This document shows, in pieces, positions 33,362 to 46,194 of a DNA stretch of 64,000 bases. The stretch's first letter is position 1. Every line of letters starts with the position of its first letter. The notes below the pieces were generated by a model, which was given only the letters and a program-made list of their open reading frames with translations, had not been told where the DNA came from and did not search any database. Position numbers and translations under genes: made by a program. The DNA is from Zanthoxylum bungeanum. Taxonomy: Eukaryota; Streptophyta; Magnoliopsida; Sapindales; Rutaceae. The DNA is taken from contig SKCR01038915.1 in the NCBI GenBank assembly GCA_019454045.1, positions 1-64,000 on the forward strand, in the 5' to 3' direction.

Positions 33362-35427
33362 TGCTGAGTGGTAAATATATCACTATTTCCCACTCATTTG
33401 ACCTAATATTTTGTATAGTGTCTTGAGGTTTGTGAATATTTTGATATGTTTTGTATTATTTTGTAGATAAATAAAGTTTCAGGACTCTCTGGAGATGATT
33501 CGAGGCCAAAACAGTGAAAAACGGACAAAAGGGCAAAATCATCTTTTGGCGCGTCACGACGCAGAAGCCTTCTGAGTCGTGATCGCTAATGTACGATGCC
33601 TGCTAAAATGCATCGTGTCACGTGTCACATTTTGAGAGGTTTGCTAAAATACGTCGTTTGCTAAAATGCGTCATACTAATGTGCACCGGACACGTGTCAC
33701 CATCACATGCTGTCGATAATCATCATCGACGCTAAAATACGCCTGCCACATGTCAACATCTCAGCAAATCACGCTAACGTGCACCGGGACACGTGTCACC
33801 ATCACATACTGCCAACACTAATAATTCAGCCGCTGACGAAAGCGTGACGCGTGTCATGATCTCGAGAAGCTAATCCGCTACGTGTCAATGATCTACTCGC
33901 GTCCGGACGCGCTCGGCTTACTGACCCCTATAAATTCAGCTTTATTTTAGAATTCAAATGATGATTTCCTTAGGTTTTGTAAGGACTTTAAGGATTGCAT
34001 CTTGTTTGTTTAAGTTTTTGTAATTTAAATTAAAACATTTTTATTTTAGTACTTTTAATTATGCACTTTTACTTTCTGTAATAAATTTTATTTTATTTTA
34101 TTTTCTTTCTTTTATGTTCAGTAGTTAATTTACTGCTGGGGAAGGGTGAAGCTTTTTACTTTTATAATTTAGATTAATGTCCCTTAATTATAATATATAA
34201 ACTATTAAAACCTGACTTAACGAGGATATACCGCCATATTGGTATGTGGTAATTAATTATAAATTGGTTTTAATCTGACTAAGTATGGATACCACCTGAT
34301 TGGTCGGTTGGTAATTAATTATTAATTTGACTTAATCAGGATACCGCCTATATGGCTGATTGGTAATTATCACGCAGATTTATATATTATAATAAGGAAG
34401 ATTTCTAAATCAGAATAGTAAAGGTAGATTAATCTCACTTAATTTATAATATGGAAATTGTAATTTAATAATATGGATTAAAAGTTAATTCCGCCTTAAT
34501 GGCTGGTTTTAATTATGTAACATAATGTGACACCGCTTATAGGTCGGTCTTTAGGTGACAGATGATTACCGCCTATATGGCTGGTTTATGGATAAATAAT
34601 ACCACCGCCTTTATGGCTGGTTCAACTTAAATAGGTAACAATGACAATTTCCATATTATAATAAAGTGAGATTTCTAAAAGTGGATCCCATAACCCCCAA
34701 TATTTTATTTTTATTCTAGGGAAATGATGAAACACAATATTCACATACTTAATAATTGATTTAATTATATATTAGGTAATTCTTTAGTTTGTTTATTGAA
34801 TCTTAAGCTTAATGTTTTTTGTTGCCTGATCACCAATAAGATTGATATGGTAAACTTAAAATGAACTTGACAAAGGGATTTTAGGTTTCAGCCTTAGATT
34901 CAATAGCCCACGATCTTCCTTGAGGATAGATAACCCTTTAATAAATTTCCTTACAAGATAGGCATATATCTGTCGGGTGGGGGTAGCCATAATTGGAACT
35001 TGAACTTAATGAATTCATGTAACTTGGTTAACATAGACATATGATTAATTGGGTTATTTGGGTATTTGCGTCTGACCATCGATAAAGGCTTTTACATAAC
35101 TTCGTGTTCCAGGTTAGCAGTTTAATTTATTACACATATATAGAGAATCAATTCATCTTTAGAATAATATTGTGTGGAGTCACGACCCTAGATATTTGTG
35201 ACATTTGTTTACTTTCCTTAGTATTTTTTTTGTTTATTTTATTTAGCAAATCCACATTCAACCAACCAATCAAACAATCATTATCTTCTCCCTTAATTAG
35301 ATACTTGTATATAAATAGTATCAACAATAATAACAATAGTAGGAATTAAGTCCTCATGGGATCGATATTTTTATACTACTTGAATGATACGTGCGCTTAT
35401 GTTATACGCGTGTGATTGCCCCGGTCA
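33362..35427 (+). mobile_element. 3' LTR of G2
   Basis: Starts TGCTGAGTGG and ends CCGGTCA, 2066 bp. U3 has fewer G-boxes than G1 (for example 33618, 33689, 33790). The CG palindromes are decayed apart from GCGTCCGGACGC at 33899-33910. The ACCGCC array has about seven units (34226-34625). After 35427 homology to G1 stops. Confidence 0.8.
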
Positions 35428-36117
35428 ATTTTCAAGCACAACCAATCGAGAACTGCATCCGTCTAAGATGTTTTATACTCAGTTCCGGACACCATATCAC
35501 TTCTAAAATAAATATGGAAATTGTTACACAAGGTATATACAACAGTTCAACAACCATATAAGCTCTCATTATTATCATATCCATTACAACACCATCCATC
35601 TTCATCATTAAATCAACATCAACCAAAGTTCATTCACACTTCATTTATGCATTACCATACATCAAAATCAAACCAAATCAGCCCCCTCATTCTGCCACCC
35701 CACAAACAAGCCACCATTTCATATTTCCTACTGTGTATTATCTTCATTAATAGCTTCTCAAAAATCACGTATGTTGATAGTTATTTTTAGCACCAGAATC
35801 CTAGAAAAGCAAGAAGGGTATAAAAAGGATTTCCATTCCAAAGGTTCTGAGGGCTGAGGGTCAGGTCGGTTCGTGTACTTCACCCTACCCTAGGAGTGAA
35901 GATGTTCAGGATAGCTCAGATAATTGATTATTCAGCAACCGTCGCTCCTGATGTCCGACCTGGTAGAGTAGCTCACATGATCATGGTTGGTCAGTTGGAA
36001 TCTGACATATGGACTCCCACTCTCTGAAAGGTTTGATGTGATGGAAGCAGATAGCTAGTTAATCTTCTGACACTAGGTAATGTGTGGCAGTGGCCAAGAG
36101 TAGCATGTTTAATGAAT
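35428..36117. other. unassigned segment between G2 and B
   Basis: I recognise no gene or element here. The first half is a CA/TC-rich stretch with open but featureless frames on both strands. The second half (35850-36100) has more balanced composition. This is the best candidate in the window for non-transposon DNA or a diverged element. Confidence 0.3.
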
Positions 36118-38123
36118 AGTTGGATAATATGACCCATAGCGTCACTATTTGCACAGATCATTGTGTTGTTGTAGCAAATTAACTATGTAATAAGGAAATT
36201 GCACTCTAATCATTTGTGATTAGATCACCATAATATATAAATGAAGAGAGGTCCCTATGATTAGTTCCTGGATTGAGATGATATGAGACAGTATCAGTCC
36301 ACGAAGGATTAATCATTAAATATCCCTAGCCGTAGTATTATCGAGACTGGACATCGATAATGCGGAATAGGCTAGTATTGCACTTGTGCACGTTGTGAGG
36401 GCAAAACGGCATAGTTCTCATATATATAAGTATTGGATACTTGTGCAAGTGCGATAGGAGGTCGTGTTTCACCGAGATGGTACGGGAAACAGCTTCGCTC
36501 TGGATAGACCCTTCGGAATCCCATTGGTATTATGACTAGGTGTCTATGGGAGGCCGAAATCAAGGTAGGGTGTATATAGTCTTAACCTGAGACTTACATC
36601 GCTATACTTACGACAATCGGTAAACTTTGGTTTTGGTGGGGGGGATCTTAACTGGTTCTGTGTACACCACTTCTGGGTTTATCAGAGAATCGTAGTGTAT
36701 TGGATGTGATGTCAAGACGGAAGTGTCACTCCAGTCATAATGGAGATGATGTCACGCAGGATACGGTATTAGTGCTCTTCAGTGATGCGCATCCAATCGT
36801 GATATTATGACCAGGTCATGAATATCCGATTATAGAGACTAGTTACCAGACATCCGATATGTGTTTCGGACGGGGCAGACACTTATCCAGCCCCAGCCCT
36901 AGCACGTGACTATCCGATATACTACGCTTGATACAGATCTAGATATTCTTTAATGAATATGTCCGGAGAACTTGGGAAGACTTGGTGCTTTGCTAGGAGT
37001 CGACCTTGTCTTGTAAATCGGTAGAACGTAGTACTTGGTACGTACGTGATTCGGATACTCCGACGACCGCATTTACTGCCAATATATCCGGAGATCTCAT
37101 GGGTCGCTTCCCGATAATCCACCGATGACGTACAACTCGCACTCTTGAATAATCTGGGATTATACAGAAGAGAGAGAAAATTAATCTAGGATTAATTACG
37201 GAGATATTTTATCTAAGATAAAATATCGTCTAGAGAGAGATAACGATTAATTTGGAATTAATCGGTAAATTAATATATTCGATATATTAAACGAAATTAG
37301 ATTTCGACGCGGAATTAAAATTAGATTTTAATTCGGGTAAACGAATAATTTAGAATTAATTCGTTAGCGACGTAAATAATAATTTCGCTAGGCGCAATTA
37401 TTTATTTAAATTCGATTTAATTAACGTCGCGACGTAAGCTCGGTATTTCGAAATATCGAACCCGAACGCGTGAGTGCACGTGGGCCCACTTTCATTTGAA
37501 ACGTGTGGGGCCCACATGACACATGTCATATTATGCATTATTTTATTCTAATGCATTGCATGAAGATTGTGTACAATACACTCAATGGTCTTGCATGGAG
37601 TTGAGTGTTTGACACTCTAAACCATTGCATGATTTGTGTCATAATTTATTATCAATTTAATAAATTTTATGGCATAAATATAAATTGATTTTTTGGTAAA
37701 TCATTTTAACTAGTAATACAAGATCATCTCTCTCAAATTCTCTCCTCTCCTCACGCCCAAAAACTGAAACATGTTACTGGTTTGGAACCAATTCAGGCGT
37801 GACTTTAGGGAAGCAAGGGTTGGATTTTCATGGTGAAAATTCAAGTGCTAGCACACTACGAGTCTTGCGAAGGTGGTAGGGAGGTTCGACCATGAGCCGG
37901 GATCCATCCAACGAAGCTAGGAGCTGCGTTTCTCATCTCAAAATTCTGTTTTTTGGAGGCAGTGGACTGCATGCAGTAAGCTTACCAAGGCAGTGCGTTT
38001 TTGGGCATGATTCGTCTTCAAATCGACATAACCGATCAATGTAAGTATTCCGCTATCTTCATTGGTGTATTCACGCATGTTTTCATGTCTTGTTTGATCT
38101 TGGGACCTTAGAATAAACCAACA
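36118..38123 (+). mobile_element. 5' LTR of B
   Basis: About 2.0 kb, starting at a mutated TGTTGG (aGTTGG) and ending AACCAACA. The hairpin chain at 37145-37470 includes GATATTTTATC-TAA-GATAAAATATC, CGATTAATT-TGG-AATTAATCG and TTAATATAT-TCG-ATATATTAA. About 30 bp is missing near 36926 compared with the E1 LTR. Confidence 0.85.
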
Positions 38124-38124
38124 A

Positions 38125-38137
38125 TGGCATCAAGAGC
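38125..38137 (+). promoter_or_regulatory. primer binding site of B
   Basis: TGGCATCAAGAGC, one base after the LTR end. Confidence 0.78.
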
Positions 38138-40799
38138 TAATGTTGCAAGCATGAAAAATGTAGGGCTTAAAATTTGGGTAAATGTTTGTTGAGCATGATT
38201 TGAATAAATTGCTTGTTTGAGTATGCTTATAACATGTTTAAATTCATATTGGTTGGACTAATTTGTTGAAAATTGATTTGGAATAAATTTTCCCCAAAAT
38301 ATTGATGTTGGCCGAATGTAAAGTCATTTGGAGTTCTTGGAATTTTTTCATTTTAATTCATTGGATGAGTTATAATGATAAAGGATGATGTTAATTTGAA
38401 GTCAATTTGATTGAATTTTGAGTTGAACAAAAATCCCCAATTTGCTTCACCTTGGCCGAATATAATAGCCCTTTAATGTCTTGGTAATTTTGATTTTATG
38501 AACATTGGATGTATATGAAATCATTCGGGAAGTTAATACGTTGTCGATTGTGTAAATAATCGGATTGAATTCAAATCGGACAAAATAACCTTCCTTGGCT
38601 GAGAGCATGAAAGCATGTAAATGGGTTTGATTTTTCATTATGTGTGTTTGACATGTGATAATGAATTGAATATGATTAATAAGACTAATTTGGTGTTTTA
38701 AAAATGTTGATTTAGTTGATTAATCATATAATGCACTTTTGATAATTAAATTGTTAAAATTGGATTTTTGGATTTAATTAATTGGGCCTAATTTTGGAAA
38801 TTGGATTTAAATGTTGTATTTGGGCCTATTGGGCTTGATTTATCAAGTTTGGTTTAGGCCAAGTGGATTGGATCCAATTGGGCCAAAACCTTAACCATAA
38901 AGCCCAATTGCGACTAATGAACCTTTAATGTTCAATTGGCCTAATGGGCCAAGATTGATTTATGGGCTTATGGGGTAAATCCCGGATTGGACTTTGTTAT
39001 CGGTTTGACCCGAGTTGACCAAAAGTCCACGCCTTAAGAAATCAATCAAAAGCCCATTGGACTTTAATTGAATTGACGTTGGACGTTAATCGGTCTTTGA
39101 GACGCGTTACGATTAGATTTGAATTTAAATCGTGAAAGGTTTATTAAATAAAAGTGTAATATTTAATTTGGAATTGAATAGTGAATTAGTATTAAATACA
39201 TGTTAAATTAGATTTAATGATGTAGTTTAATTAATTCATGAATTCGTACTTAAGTACTTATTCGCAAAAACGAGTTTGACTCGAACAAAATCAAATCGTT
39301 GTTTGAACATTGGATGATCACTTAATTATCAGATTAATTAATTTGATTGATTGATTGATAGCATGCTCATGTGTGTGAATACGTGGTTGTGTTGAATGAA
39401 TAATGTATATCGGATGGATATTAGTCGGGTGGGCAATTTTAGAAATTGTTGTAATAAATTCGATTTATTAAATTGGACCTGCGTGTCCAGCCTTATCACC
39501 TTCTTTCTCTTTGTATTCTCTTCTCACCTATTCCCCTCTATATATATGAGGTTTCTTTAGAAGTGTAGTGTAACGGGTAGAAGTAGTACAAGTGCTAGCT
39601 TGAGTGAGAAAGGGAGAGATTTGATCTAGGATCAATGTGTAAAGTATCCATCCGCATATCATTATTATTTTATTTCATACTCGCTTTATTATGTATTTAG
39701 AATGCATGTTTAAGGGTGTATGATGATGAGACCTTAACAAAGATAATTAAATTGGTAGCCAATTTGCACGCGAAAATCCCTCAATCTATATTAAGCAAAT
39801 ATCCTTCCATTGAATGATTCTTGTTCAAGATCCGAAGTTGGCATTGGTTTGTTTTTGACCAAAGTCAAGACCTTTGTCAATCAAGGATGTACTTGAATCA
39901 TGAGAGTTTTGTTGCATATTGGTGTCTTGTCCAAATCGTGATTTTTATTGGCCAAAGTCAAGGTCACTTTTTGTCCAATGACATTGATTACGAAACTTTC
40001 CTCGTCAATGGGTCCCGCTTAACTGGAATCATTAGGTTTGTTTTTTGGCCAAAGCCAAGGCCTAGATGATTCGGAGGATATGGTTAGGAAAATGTATTGG
40101 ATACATTGACATTATACATATGTTTCGGACTTGGATGTCCACCTAACCGGATCTAGGAATTGGATGAGATCCAATTGATCTGTGAGATCTACCTAGTTAA
40201 ATAGCATACAGCTTTTTATTGGCCAAAGTCAGGGTTGTGTGTTATTTAATAGGATCCTAGCCCACTAGGAAACACGGTTTCCCGAGTACTCCACAGAGGG
40301 TTAGAGACTCGACGAAAAATAGTGGGAGGCAAGTATTGAATTTGCAACATTCGTTCGAATACTCGCTAAACACGCTCATTTTATTTTACTCGTCATATTA
40401 ATCAAAAGTATTAGTTGGACTAATATTTTATGTTGTTTTTTAAAAAAAAAATATATATATATATATATAGTTGGACTATATACAAACTCATTCAATATAT
40501 AGTTGATTTTATAATTGGATTATAGTAATCAATATAATTGAATTAAAATGATAGTTGATTTTATAATTGGATTATAGTAATCAATATTAAAATTATAGTT
40601 GATTAAATAATTGGATTATTGTAATCATTATAATAAATAGTACCTTATTAAAATTGATTAAATAGTTGGACTATTGAAATCAAGAAAGAATTGAAAGGTT
40701 GCATATTTAAAATATATAATCCTTGGATTAGATGTTTTAAATGATTTAATTTTCAATTGGGAATTAATAATAGGTTAATTTATTTGATAAAATAACTTA
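38138..40799 (+). other. B leader with four TTGGCCAAAGTCAAGG motifs
   Basis: Non-coding. Motif copies lie at 39848, 39946, 40041 and 40213. An AT microsatellite is at 40450-40470, followed by repeated 'ataattggattatagtaatcaa' words to 40640. Collinear with the A and E1 leaders. Confidence 0.65.
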
Positions 40800-43700
40800 T
40801 TATGACTAAGCCCATAATTAAGCAAATAGTAGAGCATAAAGTCTTTGGAAGATTTATGTGATGATGACTTAGTGCTTAATAATATACTTACAATAAATCT
40901 ATCTTTAGATTTAAAAGTATTAAAATTGCAATTAATAATTCTTGGAGAATTAATTGACCATTCTAGTGGAGAAAAGTCAAAGTTTGCAATTGGGCATGTA
41001 GCACAAGGTGCACATCATTTCGATATTCTAAAACCCAAGGCTTGGCCAAAGGTTTGTGAAATATTGAAATGGTAATTGACATATCCCAAAGTGACTACCA
41101 TTTGGATATGGAAGACACGAAGGAATTAAAGATAGGGAGAGGCTCTAACTTTAAAAATATTTGTCAAAGTTATGTTTACTACTAGTATTAAAATTGGATT
41201 TTAAATACTTAGTGTGGTACATAATACATATATGTATTGACGTTCAGATCCGCTGTGAGCTGGATACTGGCTTCAAGCCGAGATTTCTCTGCGAATTGGA
41301 AACGGGACGAAAGTCGCTGTTTCGACCGTAGATACCTAAATTTAGGAACTACCATTTGGGTAAGTACTTAAAAATGTTATAATGTAACTAGTTAGACTAG
41401 AGACATTATCTCTATATCAGTGTTTAATCCGATGCGGATAAAACCTTTATATTCTAAAACACTAAAGTGTTTCATTATATAAAGTTGATACTGAGATAAA
41501 TACATTAGATGTAAATAACATAATTTATATTTTGAATATAAAAAAATCTCAAACATATAAATGACAAATAAATAGCTCAAATTGATTTGATCAATAGAGA
41601 CTTATTTGTGGCATTGTTGTCTAGGACACAATTAAACAAGACTCGTATATCCACACTTTTGAAGAGTGGATACTAGGACTGATTTGACTATTCAAATAAG
41701 GTCTACGAATCTAGTTTATTAGGTAAAATACCTAAAATACTATTTACTTGGTAATAGTAAAAGGGCCACCGATCTGTTAGCCCTATTCATGGTGAAGTAA
41801 GTGGGCCCATATCTAGCTAGGCTAGATGTGAACATGAATATTTCGTGACCTTCACGGATGTGGCATCACGTTATGGTTATGTGTTTCTTTTGAAGAACAC
41901 AAATACGAAACTTTAGTTTCGACACGAAGTATACAACAGATCGGCTGTAGTATTATGCCGCTACGGTAAGACCGTATTGGTAATACTTAAGCAGTAAGTT
42001 TCATATGTACATGAAAGAGTACGGTAGTCTTTCATATGAGGACTCCTCCCGAGACACGTCATTGATGATGTGTCAGAACTAAAACCAGTTTTGTTGGACA
42101 TGATTAGTTTTTTCGCGAGTCGCTCTGAGCTACTGTTTCCTTCAACAGGATATGTATATTACAGTGCAAAACTTATTTGGAATAAGGTTCCATGTAAATC
42201 TGTTTGACAGATATCATATAGGATATGAACAGGAAAGAAACGAGGTTTCTCATTCCTGATAATTTGGGTATGCCAGGCATAAAGTTTGGATGATACCAAA
42301 CTAAGAACCCAAATTGGATTAGTGCCAATATAGGTTATCCTAAGGGAAACCAAGTATATAGTACTTATAAATCCCACACGAGAACAATGTGATTGTTGCT
42401 CACCATGCGGTTTTCCTGAGAGGAATACCGATATGCAGTGGTCAGTGGGAGGATAGTGATACTCAATGAAAATCGGAGTAGAGTAATACTATTCATAGCA
42501 CGAAGTCCTTAATGGAACACAAACAATTCATCTATGATGAATCTGTACCATTAATCTTCAATACACAAGAAATCGGGGTAGATCGGATAGAGTCAGAAAA
42601 CAACCTAGGGTATGGGTTTCTGATCTAACCTCATTAAGATGTCAATCTTATGAAGGTATATCCACCGACTACGTTTTGAGGAAGTGATACGAGGTATCGA
42701 CTCCCTGTTATGGCAAAGTGCCATGAGTCCAAAATGGATTCCATGTATAACGACTATTATGGATACTAGTTGTTGTACCACAAAGCATTGTGCCTATTGG
42801 TACATTATACGTCTTCAAGGAAGACATACATGGATGGCAACATACCAACGTACAAAGCTAGGCTTTTGACGGAAAGGTATCGTTATCAACATTGTGTTAA
42901 TAACGGTTCAACCTTTTACCTGTTGCCATGGTAAGTCCATTTTGAAGATGCTTGTTGATAACTGTATATTTCATTTATGAAATATGTCAGTTACAAATCA
43001 AAATCGCTTTCCTGAAAAGGAAACCTTTTGGAGGATGTTTACAACATCCTGACGATTTTGTATAACCGACAAACAAGGTTTGCGGGTTATTCGATCCATG
43101 TTTGGATCAATGCAATCATAAGGTTCTTGGAACTGACGTTTTGAAATAATCATAATGGTTTATGATTTTTAACTCAAAACGAAATAATTCTTGTGTATAT
43201 AAGGAGGTTAGTGGGAGAGGCACTGACAATGAAATTCCCAATAAAGCAATTGGTGAAAGCTTGGCTTTCATAGATATTCTTTCAATAGAAATTCTCCGTA
43301 GAATTCTGGGGAGTAACAACCTTTATTCAGGGAATAAAGATCTACTGGGATAGATTTGGAGTTGTTAACACTCTCTGGGAAATTGTACATTTAAAATGTA
43401 CTTGTATTGGTGTCTCATACGCTTCGAGCATATGGAGTCACAATCAGGTCAATCCAAGTGATAGTCACTGGATTGAATTTAAGGACATCTGTTAGTATCT
43501 TAGAGAACTAAAGATGTTGTCTTAAACTATAGAGATGGAGAACTTGAAGTGACTGGGATCACTACTGCAAGTTTCCAAACAATTAAAATACTACGGTACT
43601 ATAAAGTTTGAATAACAGGGACAGTGAGCTGGAAATCTTCCTAGCAAGATAACTGTTGCCGAATAAACAACAAATGCGTATTATTGCTGCAGCGAGCAGG

Positions 43701-43995
43701 CAGCAATAGAAGACCATTGGGTCGAAAATAAATCTAATAAGATTAGATAAAGTTCTGTTAGCAGCTGAGCTAGGCGTCAGCATAGGCTAAGGAATTAAAG
43801 GTCTCATCGACGATCCAGATATATACTTCTATATCATCTGATTCGTTCGGATCATACATCGTGGCGATGTGATGATCGTGTAAATCGCGTCAGACGACAA
43901 TTAAGCAAATCCGCTGACGAAAACCTTTCCTCAACAATTTGAGCGAATTGTACATAGTTCGTGGTGTTAGACACTCGAGTGACTGGCTATGTGCC
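40800..43995 (+). pseudogene. B gag-pol remnant, heavily decayed
   Basis: The gag remnant starts near 40804 (alignable to A 15185). The integrase region lies around 41630-42130, RT around 42660-43100 and RNase H around 43530-43980, all riddled with stops. It shares altered segments with E1, including the hairpin AGGATGTT-TAC-AACATCCT (43032-43050) where A has an imperfect version. CTTTATTC-AGG-GAATAAAG (43321-43339) is also perfect. No product is expected. Confidence 0.75.
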
Positions 43996-44006
43996 AAGTG
44001 GGAGAT
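43996..44006 (+). promoter_or_regulatory. polypurine tract of B
   Basis: AAGTGGGAGAT immediately before the LTR start TGTTGG. Confidence 0.75.
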
Positions 44007-44813
44007 TGTTGGATAATATGACCCATAGCGTCACTATTTGCACAGATCATTGTGTTGTTGTAGCAAATTAACTATGTAATAAGGAAATTGCACTCTCATC
44101 ATTTGTGATTAGATCACCATAGATATATAAAATGAAGAGAGGTCCCTATGATTAGTTCCTGGATTGAGATGATATGAGACAGTATCAGTCCACGAAGGAT
44201 TAATCATTAAATATCCCTAGCCGTAGTATTATCGAGACTGGACATCGATAATGCGGAATATGTTAGTATTGCACTTGTGCGCGTTGTGAGGGCACAACGG
44301 CATAGTTCTCATATATATAAGTATTGGATACTTGTGCAAGTGCGATAGGAGGTCGTGTTTCACCGATGGTATGGGAAACAGCTTCGCTCTGGATAGACCC
44401 TTCGGAATCCCATTGGTATTATGACTAGGTGTCTATGGGAGGCCGAAATCAAGGTAGGTGTATATAGTCTTAACCTGAGACTTACATCGCTAATACTTAC
44501 GACAATCGGTAAACTTTGGTTTTGGTGGTGGGGGATCTTAACTGGTTCTGTGTACACCACTTCTGGTTTATCAGAGAATCGTAGTGTATTGGATGTGATG
44601 TCAAGACGGAAGTGTCACTCCAGTCATAATGGAGATGATGTCACGCAGGATACGGTATTAGTGCTCTTCAGTGATGCGCATCCAATCGTGATATTATGAC
44701 CAGGTCATGAATATCCGATTATAGAGACTAGTTACCAGACATCCGATATGTGTTTCGGACGGGGCAGACACTTATCCAGCCCCAGCCCTAACACGTGACT
44801 ATCCGATACTAGG
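44007..44813 (+). mobile_element. first part of the B 3' LTR
   Basis: Matches 36118-36926, then stops at 'ccgatactag' and runs into unrelated DNA. The continuation is on the minus strand ending at 51783. Confidence 0.85.
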
Positions 44814-45891
44814 TATTTACTTTATGGAAGTTAAATGTTAATTTTATTAAAGTAAAAAGTGTTCCAATTAAAATCAAACAAATTGAAATAATTGTTATTT
44901 AATTTTGTTGAAGAAATTTGGCCAATGGGTAATTATTTTAACAAAATTGTTTTGTTTTTCATTTACAACACTTAGACAAAAACACAAAATATTTTACAAA
45001 GAAGGGTTGAGAGAAAAAGTTGAAGAAAGAAAGAAAAACAAAGCTAAAGTTGTATTTTTGTAAGTATTTCTTTACATACTTCAACTTAGAAAATGTTTCT
45101 AGTAATCTTAGCTTCAATTTGTGTTGCTAAGTTGATGTCTCTACTCTTTGATTTTATAATTAATTATGTTTGAAGTTTATTAGAGGTGTTTTGCATGTTG
45201 AATTAATTTATAAGCTTATTAGGAGTAATTAAGCTTATTAGATTATTTAGTAATAGAAGTTGTCATTCTAGAGTTGCTTAGCCATTCATAATTAACCTAG
45301 AATTGTTCTTGAGTTGTTTCGTGATGGTGACACTTGATTGGTATGGTATTGGATTAATTAAAGTGTTGAATTTTTTCAATTTAGTATAAATTGTGCAATT
45401 GGTGTAATTTGTGAAATTAGAGTTCTAAACCTAATCCAATTTTAGGACTTTTCATATATGTGATGTATATATGATGTATATTAAATTTTGGCTTGATTGG
45501 ATTTGATCTTGATTTGTTTTGAACCAAAAAGGACCAAATTGAAAATCCTCGAAAATATTGGGGATGTTCGGCAATTCTGGAAAAAATCTGGATTTGTGTT
45601 GCAATTTGTATTTTCATGTATTAGACATGTATAGATCATTTTGGGATTGATTTGGAATCAATTAAATATATTTTTGATTATTTAAGGACCAAAATGATTA
45701 AATTGTAAAACTTTTGGGTAATTCGGTAATTAAAGGAAATATGATTTTTTGGGTTAAAATTTCAGATTTTAAGTATTGGTTAATTGAATAAATATGTTTA
45801 TTTAATTAATACAAGAAAATTTTGAAATCGGAAAAATCTATTTTATGCGTTCCGCTGCGCTAAATCTAATAATTCGTATAAAACTCCAACA
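44814..45891 (+). mobile_element. displaced terminal part of the C 3' LTR
   Basis: Bases 45425-45891 match C's other LTR at 57704-58165 in opposite orientation. It ends CTCCAACA. It is oriented opposite to C because of the inversion. Confidence 0.8.
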
Positions 45892-46194
45892 CATGTATGT
45901 GCTCTGTTATTCGTTGGTTTATGGGGGTAGCTTTGGTTTGTGGGTGGCTTTGCTCATGTGATCACATGCTTGTCGCATGTGTTTTTTTTTTTTCTGGGTA
46001 ATGTGTTTAGGAGGCGTGTGTTTATAGGTTTTGTGTGTATTTCTTTTGGTATCTCTGGAAAAATTGGTAATTTCTGCTATTTTTAGGGCATTTTAAAGCT
46101 TTTCTAGGGCTGCACCCATGGTAGGGTTGAATATAGTACTCTTAGTATGTTTGACTAAATGACTGTTTACTAACCTTCCACCCTGGGTCATGTC

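Larger units (their letters stand above)
9510..35427 (+). mobile_element. G2: second LOG-bearing LTR element, split by copia A
   Basis: G2 sequence is 9510-10932 plus 32893-35427. It matches G1 from base 833 onward: LOG gene, hairpin, 133-bp repeats, polypurine tract and LTR. Its upstream part was displaced by F1 and lies left of the window. Copia A sits at a site that is unoccupied in G1 (2281-2285), which gives a direct before/after comparison. Confidence 0.8.
36118..44813 (+). mobile_element. B: Ty1/copia element, 3' LTR cut by an inversion
   Basis: 5' LTR 36118-38123, primer site 38125, leader, decayed gag-pol, polypurine tract 43996-44006, and the first 807 bp of the 3' LTR. The remaining LTR lies inverted at 50551-51783. 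It belongs to the same family as E1 (same primer site, same internal lesions). Bases next to the two reconstructed ends are GAATA (36114-36118) and AAATA, four of five matching, compatible with a mutated target duplication. Confidence 0.85.
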
